This document shows positions 1-12,218 of a stretch of DNA of 64,000 nucleotides, piece by piece. The stretch is from Stratiolaelaps scimitus. Taxonomy: Eukaryota > Arthropoda > Arachnida > Mesostigmata > Laelapidae. Made by a program: the position numbers and the translations under genes. Every line of letters starts with the position of its first letter. Positions within the stretch are counted from its first letter, which is position 1. The notes below the pieces were generated by a model. It was not told the origin of the DNA. It ran no database searches and worked only from the letters and a program-made list of their open reading frames with translations. The stretch is taken from the NCBI GenBank assembly GCA_019614645.1, contig JABWDB010000007.1, forward strand, positions 3,162,001-3,226,000, read 5' to 3'.

Positions 1-1030
1 TCAGTCCATATTTGCGCTCATTCTCCCATTTGTCGGCTTTATGAAAATTTCCTTTCTTTTTTTGTTCTTTCGACGACACTACCCGCCTTACCGGACAGAT
101 TACCGGACATACCCGTGGAGTGTCTGGTCGACAAGAGATACCGATACTCCCTTCCGGACCCTAGTTCGGATGGGGACGCCAAAGTCATCTTCGTCGATGT
201 CACCATCTGCTCGGATAGGGATGCCAAGGGGCGGCCTGGTGGTCCTTGCGGCAGTGTATTTGCCTTAATGTTTCCTACCGCCCGTTCGCCTTAGAGGGCC
301 ACACTTCCCGCATTTCTGATATCCCTCCGTCCCTTGAAGTGACTGCGTGGCTGGGTGTATGTGTCTGAAGTCCTTTGTGTCATGTTGTCCTTCTTCGTTC
401 TCCTTGTCGGCACTCAGGAGTCAGCTTCGCGTTCTGTTACGGGTCTCTCTTACGTCCTGACTGGCCTTGACTGGCGTTGCCGTACCATATTCGTTGAGGC
501 ATCGGCCGAGGTGGCGGAGGTCGCTTCCTGTCCATCGTCGTCTCTCTAAACGACCCCCGATCCCCTGCATCGGCCCCTTCGCCGTGTCATCCGCGCCGCC
601 TCGGCCACCAGACTAGGTCGCTACGGCTAGCTAGCTAGCCAGCGGTGCGCGGTGCCAGCACCGTTCTGCTTTCTACCATTTCACCTTCTAAAAACACTGT
701 CTCACTTTCCCTCTCTCGCTGTGTTTCGCTCCCCGGCGCACTCGAGCAGGAGGAGCACATTTTTCTGGCCCACAGCTTCTTCGGTTCTTTGGCACGGCTC
801 GCTTAGCGTGTTTTTAGAAACGAGCGATCCATTCCATCGGAGCAGCAGAAGCAGCATCAAGAACTGCCACGCGGTAGCAGTTGTGCAGGCCTCATAAGGG
901 CAGTACCGAGGAAGAGGAGATGGCGTCTGTATCCGAACACTGTCTGCCTTGAGTCTCATCCGCCGTACCTCCTATGATATCCATGAGGCTGAAGGAAGAC
1001 AGCTTAGAAACGAAAGTAGAGGAGCTGTTC
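1..1030. other. GC-rich stretch, no gene recognised
   Basis: Plus strand is pyrimidine-rich and CpG-rich in the first kilobase, with a GCTAGC-type run near 625-642. Open frames on both strands stay under 90 codons and overlap each other without any domain I can name. It could be a 5' untranslated or promoter-proximal region of an arthropod gene lying to the left, but nothing in the bases decides this. Confidence 0.25.
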
Positions 1031-2890
1031 CGCTTTTATGTACCATCCCGTTCCGTACGCTATAGTCTATAGGCAGGCCCACCCAGCGTTTTCGCCGTCA
1101 GAACACGGTCAGCCGGTAAATAGAGGACTACAACTCGTTTTAGGGATGCTAGATGATGTGGACGACCTTGATACGGCACTACATAGTTCGGTCCATGATG
1201 CCGAACTGAACGAAGTACGACTTCATTGAGGCATCATTAGGCCATAATAACAGACACTCACGCATATCTACATGCATACATATACATACATTCACATATG
1301 TAAAATGTTTCTGAGCCGAACCCCATCGCACGGCGCAGTAGCGTACGTGAATAAGCAATTTAAGGCGAAAACCCTGAAAAATTGATATCCTTGGCTGGGT
1401 ATTCTCTGCAGTCAATTCATTATATCGACACGTATCAATGTCAGGCATTGTGCATTCACGAGCTTCAAGAAGCTCGTACTCGAGTGGCTGCACATGGCTG
1501 TGGATACTTTTCAAACAGAGAACCTTACCCCACAAGCATGGGCATTGAACAGTGTCGCTCTAAAGAAAGCAGGCTAAGATTGAACGGTCAATGGAAGTCG
1601 AAGTGATGCTTAGAATCGTGTTCGACTGCCGTAAGCTCTTGTAGAAATAAGCTTTGTGCTAGTACATAATACGTTGTTATTTTCATTAATAGGTAATCTG
1701 ACGCTGCGTCTAAATACAAAAGTTAGTAAGAGTCTGCTTGAAGTGGTATTTCCTCTATTTTCCCTAAAGAAAGTCGTCTCCATAATATATTACTGTATGT
1801 ACAACAACAAAAGCTGACTTTCGATATACGCATGTGTTTCGTAATCCGATAACCCACTTGTCCGCCAGGGTAAGTGGATTATCGGATCGAGTCACAATCG
1901 TACACGTTTGAAGGTGTGCTACGACGAATCATGTAACCTTACACTATGATAGCTAAATCAATATAGAACACACATAGCTAGATATACATATCCATGCCCC
2001 CAACTCCCAAGGCTATCTGAGAGATACACACATATAGCTCGTATATTAAAGTCAGCCGTCGTCTCTCATATAAGACTGCGACGGTTCTCCAATCATTTCT
2101 ACATTACAGGTAACTTTCTCGAATTCGCTGAGGTGTATAGCCCTCTGAACGGACCTCATATTTATACTGAGGACGCAGCACGATGGCAGCCCAAGCATCC
2201 GCAAGCAGGGATGTGTCCCGCGGGACTATTTCGAATGCCGCTTTCCTTTCCGGTGAGTGCAAAGTGCAAAAGAAGCGGAGACGTGGTCGCTACACTTTTA
2301 CGGAACTAGGAGAATCTCCATCTCTATCCGTGGTCTCAGCGCTCGCGTCGAAAAAACCAAACTTGAATTTGCTTACGGGCGGGAAGAACATATTGCTTGA
2401 AATCCGAGTCGCAATATTTCCCATCGCAGCTAAATATTCATTCCCTGCCAGGGTAGCTCTTGTGGCTCTGGTCTTCACGATCTATGCCATTGAGATATAT
2501 TCGAAATGTGATGTAATACATATATACGGCCTGGCCAGTCGACTCGGTCCGCTAACCGGCTGTAAACAAATTGCGGTACGCATTTATCACACGACCTATC
2601 TCGTGAGCGGCTGATCATTGCCATTCAATAACCTAATGAGTTCGTCTTGATTGAGCGCGCACTTGTCGTTAGGGAATCCCTCCCACTGCGTTCGGCGGCA
2701 GAAATAACCACGTATAGGAGGATTCTGTATGTGATACGATATTGTGACCTCGAGCGCCGTATTTCAGCCAATGATGGAATAACAATGCGAGTTGAACAGT
2801 CTGTCTTTCACAAGGATATATTGAGGTACAGGTTTTTAATGGCTCCCGCCACGATCGCGTTCTGGACGCGCCTTCACATTCTCTCATACG
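1031..2890. other. unannotated DNA
   Basis: AT-leaning DNA with a 118-codon minus frame (1179-1535) and a 143-codon plus frame (2183-2614). Neither has a recognisable domain or repeated homology elsewhere in the window. The only structure noted is the hairpin listed separately at 1844-1887. Confidence 0.3.
1844..1887. repeat. inverted repeat / hairpin, 16-bp arms
   Basis: Left arm 1844-1859 (ATCCGATAACCCACTT) and right arm 1872-1887 pair along 16 positions with a single mismatch (a G:T in RNA), around a 12-base loop. No second copy was noticed in the window, so it may be a lone foldback, a degenerate MITE end or a small hairpin RNA. The sequence does not tell which. Confidence 0.6.
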
Positions 2891-2913
2891 TATATATATA
2901 TATATATATATAT
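2891..2913. repeat. (TA)n microsatellite
   Basis: Uninterrupted TA dinucleotide array of 23 bases. The tyrosine-isoleucine frames reading through it on both strands are artefacts. Confidence 0.95.
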
Positions 2914-4640
2914 GCTCCACTTTAGCTATATATGTACGCATGCATATTTGGTAAAACGGGTACACAGCTGGTTAAATCGACAAATACCGTAACAAATTGT
3001 CCATGGGATCGTTATACACACTGGGACATAATTCATAGTTCTAGAATATGCTAATCTCCGATTGTTCAAGTGAAGGACGATAGTTCATTGAAGAAGAATC
3101 GCAACGGGCTCAGGTACGTGCGATAGTGTGGACATGCAGGCAAACACAGGTTTGACTAGGCTGCGTATTTGGTCGGACATTGGAAACAACACCTATTATA
3201 TATTATTGTATATGGTACTGTGCTCTCTTTGCCGTTGTCGCCACTCGAAGTTTGACTGAAAATACATTGGGTCTATTATTCCCCTGCATGTTTATTCTGC
3301 ATTACCTGGAAAGATCTACGTAGAACCTCGTCGTGATTCTACATACAAACTGTATGCGTTGTTCGACGGTTTAATGCTGTCATTTATGCTTGCTCATCCT
3401 GACGTGAATGCTCGAAATGGCTTACACCGAGACTCGTCGCCTTAGAGGTCTTCGAAGCAATGCAAAGTAGCGGTAGCATGGCCTGTCCTATAAAGAAGAC
3501 AGCTGTCAGCCAGTTATTGACAACACTTTTAGACGTTTTCGTCTTTTATAATTGCGAAAGGAGATCCCAAAAAGGGCGTCCGAAATGACCTATCTGAGGA
3601 TATCATAGGAAATTAATCTGAGACCACGAGGTGACCATTATATATGATAGAAACGAAGGGCAGCGGACCGCGTCATATCCATTAACGTTGTCCGTGCGAA
3701 ATTTTCATTTATTGCATTATTATTATTATTATTCAAACGTGCATTTATTGCCAGCTGTCATTCTCGGGTGAACAGCCTTATGAACCAGTCTAATCACGTT
3801 ACAACAGTACCACGCATCTAAACAGCCATTGTACTGTTTTCGCCTGTGGCTGCAAGTGACAACAAGGTGCCTCAAGGCTCCTCAAGTGAGACACATTTGA
3901 CTTGATCCTGTCAAATCATTTGGTTTTCTGTGCGTTGCCCTCCGCAGGGCTTTCCCAGACTATTTTCCCCTTCAAGCTGAACGACTGAGCAGATGCACAC
4001 CACGCACCGCCCGCGAATAGAAAGCGCTTCTTTTTCCTTTTCCTCCGCTGTGACATCCTCAAATAGAATCGTTGCAGAGAGATAAAGGAGGGAACGAGAG
4101 AGAGACAGTCAGCTGGAGCACACGGAGAAGTGCCTTCACTGATGTGCGTGCGTGGAACGCGGCGCAGCGTTATTTTTATGGCGTTTCTGTCGTTAAGGAT
4201 GCCGTCTTGCATTCACGCCCTTACAATGGTCTAGCCTTTCGTGAACCTGCTTGTGCGCGATATTTCTATGAATTGATGGGAAAGCCGGCGTGATCTCTGC
4301 GGCAACGGTACCTATGTATGTATACTCATTCTATGGCGGTGAGTGACACTAAATGTTAGCCCCGGTCAAAAGTGGGGGACGGCGCGTGGAGAGAAATCCC
4401 TCGAGAATGACTCTGTCATTTATCGGTATTCACAGTTTTGTGGTTGCCTCCGTCGGGAGTGGTTTGTGGAAACGTTTGGATTGTGAGCGTTCTGCCTAGT
4501 TGTTGCCGCTAAATGATATAATCAATTGATGAAAATGTCAGTACGTCGATTATTTAATTGGATGGTATCGTGTCCTGGGTAACGAACAACATCTTTCAAA
4601 AAATGCGTAGTATATAACCCATATACACGTCAGTGCGATG
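2914..4640. other. unannotated DNA with a short (TTA)n
   Basis: No recognisable element. A perfect TTA trinucleotide run lies at about 3716-3733. Open frames of at most 98 codons on either strand (3916-4212 minus, 4072-4293 plus) overlap each other and carry no recognisable motif. Confidence 0.3.
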
Positions 4641-4762
4641 GGTTGGACGGCTAAGTCTCTGGCTATCGGAAGCCAGAGACAGCATTTTCGAGCCTCGCTG
4701 CGTGATGACATATAAGAGAGCTTAAGCATTGTAGAATTGCAACTCCTTTAATCCCTTTAAAA
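4641..4762 (+). mobile_element. SINE-A copy 1 (tRNA-like head, LINE-A-type tail)
   Basis: A short retroposon copied by a LINE enzyme; it has no protein. The head, from about 4645, holds GGACGGCTAAG (A-box region) and a perfect hairpin of 10-base arms (GTCTCTGGCT / AGCCAGAGAC), then TTTCGAGCCTC at the B-box position. The body GTGATGACATATAAGAG leads into the tail: GAGC at 4718-4721, CTTAAGCATTG, then ACTC at 4742-4745 followed by CTTTAAT. This copy differs from the family at the second tail tetranucleotide (ACTC instead of GCTC), which breaks one predicted base pair. The extreme 3' end has decayed and lacks TTTACC units. No target duplication is visible, so the copy looks old. Confidence 0.85.
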
Positions 4763-4904
4763 ATGTTATAGAGAAGGAATCCTTATTAGGATTCGGGCTC
4801 ATATTTCAATGCTAGCTTAAGCGGTTGCCAGCATCTGGCTCAGCGCTAACTACCACCTTCTAAATACCTAAACATACTGAAATATAATAGCAACGCTATC
4901 AAGG

Positions 4905-5036
4905 GACACCCGTGCACCCGTAGGTGCACGGGTTCGATCGCCACTGTTGCACATTTGCATTTTCAAGGGGTCCGTTTTATGAAGCAAAGCCGAAGGCAGT
5001 ACCGTGGACGTTAATTGTTGGCTGTGGGTCAGCCTG
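4905..5036 (+). mobile_element. SINE-B copy 1 (5'-truncated)
   Basis: Shares a body and end with copies at 45231-45390 (plus) and 46579-46739 (minus): GGGGTCCGTTTTATGA, then GTACCGTGGACGTTAA, ending GTTGGCTGTGGGTCAGCC. Upstream the B-box-like GGGTTCGATCGCC is kept, but the A-box half of the tRNA-like head is missing. It lies about 140 bp beyond SINE-A copy 1. No poly-A and no clear target duplication. A 3' piece of a longer tRNA-tailed element is the alternative. Confidence 0.7.
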
Positions 5037-6211
5037 GAAAATTAATTTTTTAAGGGACACCCGTTGAATCTTTTGCAAGCACCGCATGATGTGCCATATA
5101 AAGGCACGAACTATTAGGTAGCCTTACCAATTGTAAGACGAATGAAAGAAGCTGCTTTTAGGCATCACCGGCTGGCTTATTTCGACGTATGGGGTTAGGC
5201 AGGAAGGTCAGCCGCACAATTGTGGCACGAGCAGCAGGAACTCGGGCCAAGGCGAGACTCGGCGAGTAACGTCCACATCGGCATGGCACGTAGTGAAACG
5301 AGAGCGTCACGAGAACAGGAAATGTACCGCATATGGGGTCGCTTGGCCTGCTAGAGGTCAGTGGCAAAGAGAAGCGAGGTGTGACGATGGGAGCTAACCA
5401 TAGGAAAAGGCAAGGCACACATGAAGGCGAACACAGGACGCATTAAAAGGTCATTAATACCGAGGCGCAGGACCTGCTGGCAGCACAGAGATGGCGGCTC
5501 CATAACGCCCCACTAGAACGATCTCTAACGCTCGCAGAGGTTGAACATCGCATCCTTGCGTTTGGGGCTAAAAGATACCGCTTTGCTTGTGCTGGCTAGC
5601 CAGCTCCAATGGATCGAGTTTTGACAAAAGAGACTTTTTTTTAATTACATGCAGGCTCGAGCCAGGGGGCCTTTGATGCTCTTCATGTAGACACCATGTA
5701 AAGTGGCTGATTTTCCCAGAGCCTATTTGAAGTACCATTCATCTTACATGACATTCATTGTGAATGATTTTAGATCGATGGCGAGATACGGAATGACGCA
5801 AATTTAAAACAGGCGCCTCATTTGTTCGCCCGAGAAATAACCAATCGAGCCTGTACAACATGATATACCCGCTCCGGGATAGAAAGAAGTTCCAGGACAC
5901 AGTCAGTGGGCGAAACTAGTCAAAATACACCATTGACAATCGATGGTGCATCTACGAGCTTTGGCTTGCCTCTGTGTTTGTTCGTTTTTTTTCAACTGAA
6001 TGAACATAATATTCATATACTGGACATTGTGCGCGGAATCAGGAAACGATTAAGCTAAGTAACATATGGGAAAATGAACATGTGTCGATTTTCTTGTAAA
6101 ATTTGATCACACTGTCAAAGGCTGCACAGCTCTCACCCAGTGGAGTTGCAAGAACACTCATGCACTAGGAGCGTACTTTGCAGAGAATAAAAATCCATGA
6201 ATTAATCTCCG
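5037..6211. other. unannotated DNA
   Basis: The hexadecamer-like string AAGGGACACCCGT at 5051-5064 repeats a piece at 4901-4912, so a scrap of SINE-B flank may be duplicated here. Otherwise nothing recognised; an 86-codon minus frame (5158-5418) has no domain. Confidence 0.3.
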
Positions 6212-6315
6212 CTTGGAGCCTGGGACCTTCCACTTAGGCCGCCCAGGTGTGCTCAGCCTTATCTCACAAGGACAAACGGAAGGCATTAGGTTACAAACAG
6301 CAAAGTACAATACAA
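6212..6315. repeat. repeat D copy 1
   Basis: Aligns with 16009-16115 over about 100 bases: CTTGGAGCCTGGGACCTTC against CTTGGTGCCTGCGACTTC, CACTTAGGCC against CACTAAGGCC, ACGGAAGGCATTAGGTTAC against ACGGAAGGCATAAGGTTAC. On the minus strand AAGGCTGAGC and GGCTCCAAGC sit at roughly tRNA A-box and B-box spacing, so a tRNA-derived SINE is possible. Element direction is unresolved. Confidence 0.6.
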
Positions 6316-6555
6316 GTCTGCTTTGAATTGAAAAGGAGGGAATATGACACAATTCGGACGGTCTTGTTCGTGTCTACGCGGGCCGCATACGAAGCGAAGG
6401 AATGATTCGAGCACAAAACATCACTGTTATGACCATTTAGTTATTTAGATTCGATGCAGAAGGATCCAATGAAATGAAGAAATAATCTAATCGTTGGCAA
6501 GACGTCAGCCAGAAACCCGTGGTCTACCATCCGTGAATGTACCACCAGAAAGTCG

Positions 6556-6793
6556 GTCAGAGTTTTTTTTCAGAGGTTAAGGGTAAATTCTGCATGGACA
6601 CCAGGCCTCACACTAAGGTATTTGCCTGGTAGTGTCAGACTCTTACTGACTAAACCCAGAACCGATTTTGACTTGGGGCACTCACCAGGATTGTCAACGT
6701 ATTACTTCAGTCAGTGCCTTGCAGGGACCGGCAGTTGATTCCAACCATATCCTATCCCTCAGTTCCTTCTCTCGGGCGAACCCTCCTGTCAGA
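6556..6793 (-). mobile_element. LINE-C copy 1, 3' terminal fragment
   Basis: A 5'-truncated scrap of an R1-like LINE. The stretch 6571-6790 matches 14958-15175 closely, for example TCAGTCAGTGCCTTGCAGGG and GCAGTTGATTCCAACCAT. Eight T residues at 6563-6570 represent a minus-strand poly-A tail. GTCAGA at 6556-6561 and again at 6788-6793 may be a short target duplication. Only 3' untranslated sequence and the very last codons are present, so no protein is made. Compared with copy 2 it carries scattered substitutions and small indels. Confidence 0.75.
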
Positions 6794-6959
6794 CTTGAGG
6801 ACGTCGATGTGACATCGGCGACAGATAAATCAATCTAGGCCTATTTCGTGTATTGCCATGTATTATTCGGGGTCGGGATTCATATGGATAGCAAATGACA
6901 GGAAAAGAAGAGCTTGTTCCACGGCGTTCCCGAGAGTTTTTTAAGACGTTTTAGGTTAG

Positions 6960-7180
6960 CAGAATCTATGAAGAAGGTATTCGCCGTGATAATTTGAGAC
7001 TCCTGCTGACTGAAGTCTTGAACCTCGTGAAAACTTAGATCTTGGTATGAAACTGATTTGAATTAGTTCAAACCAGGGCTTGCAGAGGCGGCTATGACCC
7101 ACTCCAGTCCACTCTTCTGTGGGATCTCCAGATGCGCCCACTCCTGTGAGAGTTCTAACGTCCCGAACTTAGTGAGCCCA
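6960..7180 (-). mobile_element. LINE-C copy 3, strongly diverged fragment
   Basis: Weak but ordered similarity to the LINE-C 3' region: GGTATTCGCC for GGTATTTGCC, GACTCCTGCTGACTGAA for GACTCTTACTGACTAAA, GGGCTTGCAG for GTGCCTTGCAG, and GCGCCCACTCCTGT for GCGAACCCTCCTGT, in the same order and spacing. It lies only about 170 bp beyond copy 1, so it may be an older insertion or an old local duplication. No tail or target duplication remains. Confidence 0.45.
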
Positions 7181-8838
7181 GTTCTAGGACAGCATCACCC
7201 TCGAGCTCGCATGAGGGACTTACGAGTCTGCTACCTTCTCCGTGCGCCCCTTAGAATTTAGTAGTATTCGGTTTGCAATTGTAACACCTATTACATTATT
7301 GTTATCATTATCAATTTTCTCGCAGTAGAACTTCTGCGATAGAAGTTAGAGAGAATGTTTGTCGAAATCTCCTGCTCCTGAATCCCGGGCAGTAATATGA
7401 TGGGACGCCGTACGATGATTTGAATCACAATGTATTTATAATTTAGATAGGATTCGTTGCTGATTCGATTTGCCGTTCGAATTACCTTCTCCTGATGATT
7501 CTCCTATCAATTTAGTGTGCCCAGTTTCGAGTGAAGGTCGGGTTCAAAATGAAAGTATTGCCACATCATAATAACGGTTCTCACTCAAGGTCTCTGCTCT
7601 ACAATTCCTTGCGCTTACGTCATGCTTCCTGCAATGGTTGGAACCAACATCCTGCGTCGTTCTTGTTTCGACAGACCTGGGGCAGCCTCCGTACTGTACA
7701 GCTACTGTAATGATTAGGACCACACTCAGCTTTGAACAGCTGCCCCACCTCTCGTTAATTAAGTCTACTAGCAATACATTGCCTTTGGCCATCCATGATT
7801 AGTTCTTCACTGCTTTCCTTTCGTTTCCTATTATTGTTTATCTAACCGTTTAATAATCTTCCATTGCTTTATTATACACGATTGGACCAATGACCGAATG
7901 CCGTGCAGGCGTAATCAGCAGGCATATTAAAACGACCAATAACTAGCTCATTGATCAGTCAATCGACCGACCTACGTCGAAATCCCCTAAACGCTATTTG
8001 CTCAACGCTTTGTAGTACCTCTACGCGTTATAGAAGTACGTCTAGCTGCCTAATGTCGACTTTTGTTAATGTGCCCTACGATTCACATCCTTCCGATATC
8101 CTTTTAGGCGGATTTAGTTAACGTTACGCCACTGACGCCTTGCTTCTGTTAATGATACTTAAATACAGGCAAAACTTCCAGCAATAGGCAATGCGGATTG
8201 ATTATTGAATGTTTAGATTTGCACAGCATTGTAGCTCAATGTGCTCAGTAGGATATGCCAGATGAGAATGAAGTAACTTCAGGCCTATGCACTCTAAATG
8301 ATCTTGGTTGGTTCTTGAAACGCCGGTGTACGTGTCAACCTACCAACGCTGACGAAAGAATTCGTCCAAATGCAAAGTATCACAAAAGCATACCCTGGCC
8401 ACACAAGACAATCCATATAGCGGACCAGAAAGTGCCTTGTCTACCATGACGAAGCACTTTGAGACAGCTCACAAGCGTGCTTAGCTATCAACACAGAGAG
8501 GACTAACATTTAAGGATGCCTTATGGTCATGTGGTCTCGACTAAGCAAAATCCTAAAATACATACGAAGACAGATCACAGGCCACCAGGATTCTGCCCCT
8601 ACGGTGAGCGGCTTGCATGGTTCCTGAAACGTTCACATGTCTGTCAACAATGTTTCGAAATGCTAAAACTTCGAGATGCGTAACGGCCTCTCTGGCTTCG
8701 ACAAAATAGGCGGCCTTCGAAGCCATGTTCTTTCGGAAGATCTGCATCGTGGGACGGCGCTCATGTTTGATTTTGTTGTTTTAAATATGTAGCATCGTAT
8801 TTAGGGGTCAACACCTTACTGAGTTAACAGCGTTGTAT
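7181..8838. other. unannotated DNA
   Basis: AT-leaning sequence with open frames of at most 82 codons (7544-7792 minus). No retroelement motif, tandem repeat or copy of the dispersed families was found. Confidence 0.3.
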
Positions 8839-9560
8839 TTATTTTCTTTCAACATATCCCTTCATGTGTTGTACTAACAATATACAATAATACACATAGT
8901 CTTCAAGTGACCCCAAGCGTCTCAGCACCGTGCGCGCTTTCAGTGGCCTGTAATTGCATGCGATTGGAGGTCGCTCAACCCATGCAGCTTGTTTGGAGCA
9001 TAGCAGCAGGCGGCATTGCTGACGATCCAGTCGCTGTCGGCACTTTGCCCCGGTTTGGCAGAGTCTGTCGCCATCGTATGCGACTTGCGTGAGCCATCCA
9101 CGTAGTGGTTGTTGGCGGTGGTGTCCACGTCTCTCTCTCTCTCTCTTTCTCCGTCTGTCGAACTCTCTGCGCCCGGCCTCTGTCAACGGGGTCCTATCCC
9201 TCGATTCCCTCCTCCCATCTCCTTGGCTCTGCCTGACCTTCCATTCACGCACCCGTACCACCACAGCCGCGCTTTTCCGGCCGCGTTGAGGCGTGTCCAG
9301 GAGGCATGTCCAGGCCTCTTCCTCACAAAGCGGCGTCGGTCAGCGCATTGGTCTCTGGCGAAGACATCTTGTCAGAGCCGTCGGAGCTTCTCGCCCGGAT
9401 GAGAGTCGCGACCCGCGACGTCTAGCGAAGGTCCGAGCCCGTCATGCTCTTCCACCCCCCTGCTGGTTACGCAATGCTGAACGAAAAATAATGACCACAG
9501 ACGTGATGTTTTTGAATGTCGCCGACCGTGGCAAGTGAAGCCATGGCGGACGCGATGCTT
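8839..9560. other. GC-rich stretch with a (CT)n run, no gene recognised
   Basis: CpG-rich DNA with a pyrimidine CT run at about 9130-9150. A 141-codon minus frame (8839-9264) is arginine-rich because it reads the purine strand of that run, so it is weak evidence for a gene. Proximity of a promoter or 5' untranslated exon is possible but unproven. Confidence 0.25.
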
Positions 9561-11577
9561 GCTAGACATCCAAAATGTTCACTGGAATGTGCGCGGGCCT
9601 GGCGCGAGCTCGGACAGGGTAACCACGAAGGATACATAACATTCGGGGACCGGAGGACTCGAACGAAATGATTCAAAGGATGCTGTTGTTGTTGTGGTCC
9701 CTGCTGCCAGATATCAGAGGGACATCCTCTGGTATCGCCGTGTTTCAATGCTTCATGGCCCTTCAAGGGCCGTTTTTAGTCGATGACCGGGATGACAGAG
9801 AAGTATAAAAGTACAGCTAAGTATTCGCGGTTGGTTTTCATCAGGGAGGTAAGATGCAGTCATTGGCGCAGTAGCATACTGCTAGGTACGTATGTCTGCT
9901 AGTTTGCAATCGACTTGAGATTTAAAAAAGAAGTTTTTATATAGTTAAAATGGCTAAAACAATGACCTACCTGTTTCAAATCGAACGTGTTTTTGTGGTT
10001 CTCTTTGGTTCCCGAAATCAAAGTTATATACTATACGGCGTATGTCTTCATAAAGTCAGGGAGTGAAAAGCTTTCCCAACTGAGCAACAATGACAATAAC
10101 AAGCAGCGGCTGGAAGTTTCAATGTACAATATCTTATATATGACTGTGTCATGCTAACGAGAACATTCCTCTCATGGATATAGTAGCTTTCGTTTATCTA
10201 CGTATACAGGATATTCGAAAAATAGCACAATCATATAACGCTCAAAAAAGTGACATGACCTAAAATATTTTAAAGATAACGCAACCCATTGAAGTTGCGT
10301 AACTCCTCTAAAGTACAAAGTTCACATAAGGATGCGACATAAGACATCGGCAAAGAACGCAAGTATTTCAGAGTGTTCAACAAAACAACGCGACCGATTT
10401 GCTTTTCAGCCTTTTTGAGAACCTTTTTGAACTTCGTAGAGTTGCACTTACTTTCGAACCACCCTGTATGTAAAGCACATCATCAGTGGCAAAGCACTGT
10501 AGGCAATAGGGCAGTCGTGGCGTTGCCTCGTGCCAAAATATAATTTCTATTCTCTCAGAAATTGACTCATCGATTCCGAATTTTTCACCCACTGCTTGAC
10601 CGCAACCACATCACGTGATCTTCAGCCGTGAGGCTATCTGCTCGAACTATCCATTTATAATACCTCTCCGGTACCGTAGGAGATGAAGAGGCTGTGCAAA
10701 GCGCGACACTTATGATGACTTGTAAGTGTGAAGGTGGCTCCGTATAAAAAGCACAACACACACACATGTAGACATCCATCCGCCACAATCACAAGTACCT
10801 GCCAATTCATCTCTCTGCAGGCGCGGCTATTCCGAGATGTCCCCTTTGCTCCGGTCGAGGAAACTCAGCCGTTGGCCAAATGAACGAGTGAGAGATGGAA
10901 CTGGAGCTCATCAATTTTTCATAGCCGTCATCAGGGAACGCCTACTCTTTGCCGTTGGCAGACTGCAATTTGAAGTAGTGGTGGACAGTTTCTAGTAACC
11001 AAGACTGCGCGGCTGACCATCGAGGGAATGATGCCAAGGGACGTGGATGAAATTACCTCCTGCTTGCGAGATCGCCAATGAGAGACCTCATCTCGACGTC
11101 TTGGGACACAAACCGTGAAAAGCGCAAGAGTAGAACATAAAAATTCGTATCGGGAAAAAACAAAGAAAAAAAATGTGACCTTCGCCCGACTGCTTACTAG
11201 ATATAGCTGGTATAATGTGAATGATTAGCAAAAAACATAAGGAATTCATACCGCTCATATCTTATGACTGTCAAGTGTGAATTTGAAATATCACTCCACT
11301 ATCTAAGGGATTCTTACCGTCTAATATAATCATCTACTGGACTGAGGATATGTTGGTTTCTATTAGGGATTGTGTAGTAACGAGAACGTCTATCTCTAAT
11401 GAGCTCCTGGTTCGATTCGTTCCTTAATACGGGTAGCCATGTCTCTCCTTTCCTGAATCTGGAGTATTATTATCGGGTTTATATTCCCAATGTCCACCCA
11501 ACGTCTCGTTCTGTATTCTCATCAAAAAGGACTGGGAAGTGGTACGAGGTTCTTGAAAGTGCGTCACCTGGGCGGAA

Positions 11578-11582
<5 letters not shown>
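9561..11582. other. unannotated DNA
   Basis: No recognisable element. Short frames only (up to 99 codons at 9467-9766 minus, crossing a GTT/CAA trinucleotide run near 9680-9696). Confidence 0.3.

Positions 11583-11609
<27 letters not shown>
11583..11609. repeat. (TA)n microsatellite
   Basis: Perfect TA array of 27 bases. Four overlapping frames on both strands run through it, each with a YIYI or IYIY run. Confidence 0.95.
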
Positions 11610-12074
11610 CTTTGCATAAGCTTCGACCATATCGCTGTTCGAATTCTAACCAGTCTCGTTCCTCTGAATAATTAACGATTTGGAGAGACCATATACATGT
11701 AATAAAGAGACCAAACGATATACAACCTTTCATAAAGACACGATATAGTGATGAAGGATGATGCAGCCGTATGGAATTGCGAATTTGTTTAAATTAATTC
11801 ATGTTATTCCAAGCAGAACTATGTAGACACTCTCTAGGAGGTCTGCATGCTGCCATTGTCTTTACTTGTAACATATATATATCATACGCGCTTTTACTTG
11901 ATGGCGCCGATTTGTCTAAGAATATCATTATGAGTACGGGTTTTGTACTTACAAGGTTTTCGCGACGTTTTTCTATTTGGAATGTTCGCATATGCTGTTC
12001 ATTGCGGTAATATCATCGTAATATTCCGTAATATGATAGCGACCAAACTCTAACTGCCTTCGATGTACTACACA
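11610..12074. other. unannotated DNA
   Basis: AT-rich DNA without recognisable motif; frames of at most 84 codons that start in the TA array. Confidence 0.3.
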
Positions 12075-12218
12075 GATAGATGGTAAATGTTTATTGGTTT
12101 ATTAAAGGAGCTGCAATTTTACAATGCTTAAGCTCTCTCATATGTCACACAGCAGGGCTCGAACCTGCGGCCTCTGGCTCCGACAGCCAGAGACTTAGCC
12201 GTCCAATAGGGGATAGAT
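12075..12218 (-). mobile_element. SINE-A copy 2, near full length
   Basis: The best preserved full copy of the family. On the minus strand the head reads GGACGGCTAAG, then a stem CTCTGGCT / AGCCAGAG around a 5-base loop, then B-box CAGGTTCGAGCCCTG, then GTGTGACATATGAGAG. The tail has GAGC (plus-strand GCTC at 12132-12135) and GCTC (plus-strand GAGC at 12108-12111), then CCTTTAATAAACCAATAAAC and a single TTTACC. Body is about 12083-12207. GATAGAT at 12075-12081 and 12212-12218 may be the target duplication, though the right copy sits inside a GATA run, so this is uncertain. RNA polymerase III would transcribe such a head if it is intact. Confidence 0.85.

Noticed and set aside
2183..2614. 143-codon plus-strand frame as a host gene
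   Set aside because: No recognisable domain, no supporting splice or start context, and a length not unusual by chance over 64 kb in six frames.
4641..4762. functional tRNA gene in the SINE-A head
   Set aside because: The acceptor stem does not close, the anticodon arm is expanded to 8-10 bp, and the unit continues into a LINE-type tail.
11399..11733. small proteins with YIYIYI runs
   Set aside because: They are translations of (TA)n arrays on both strands.
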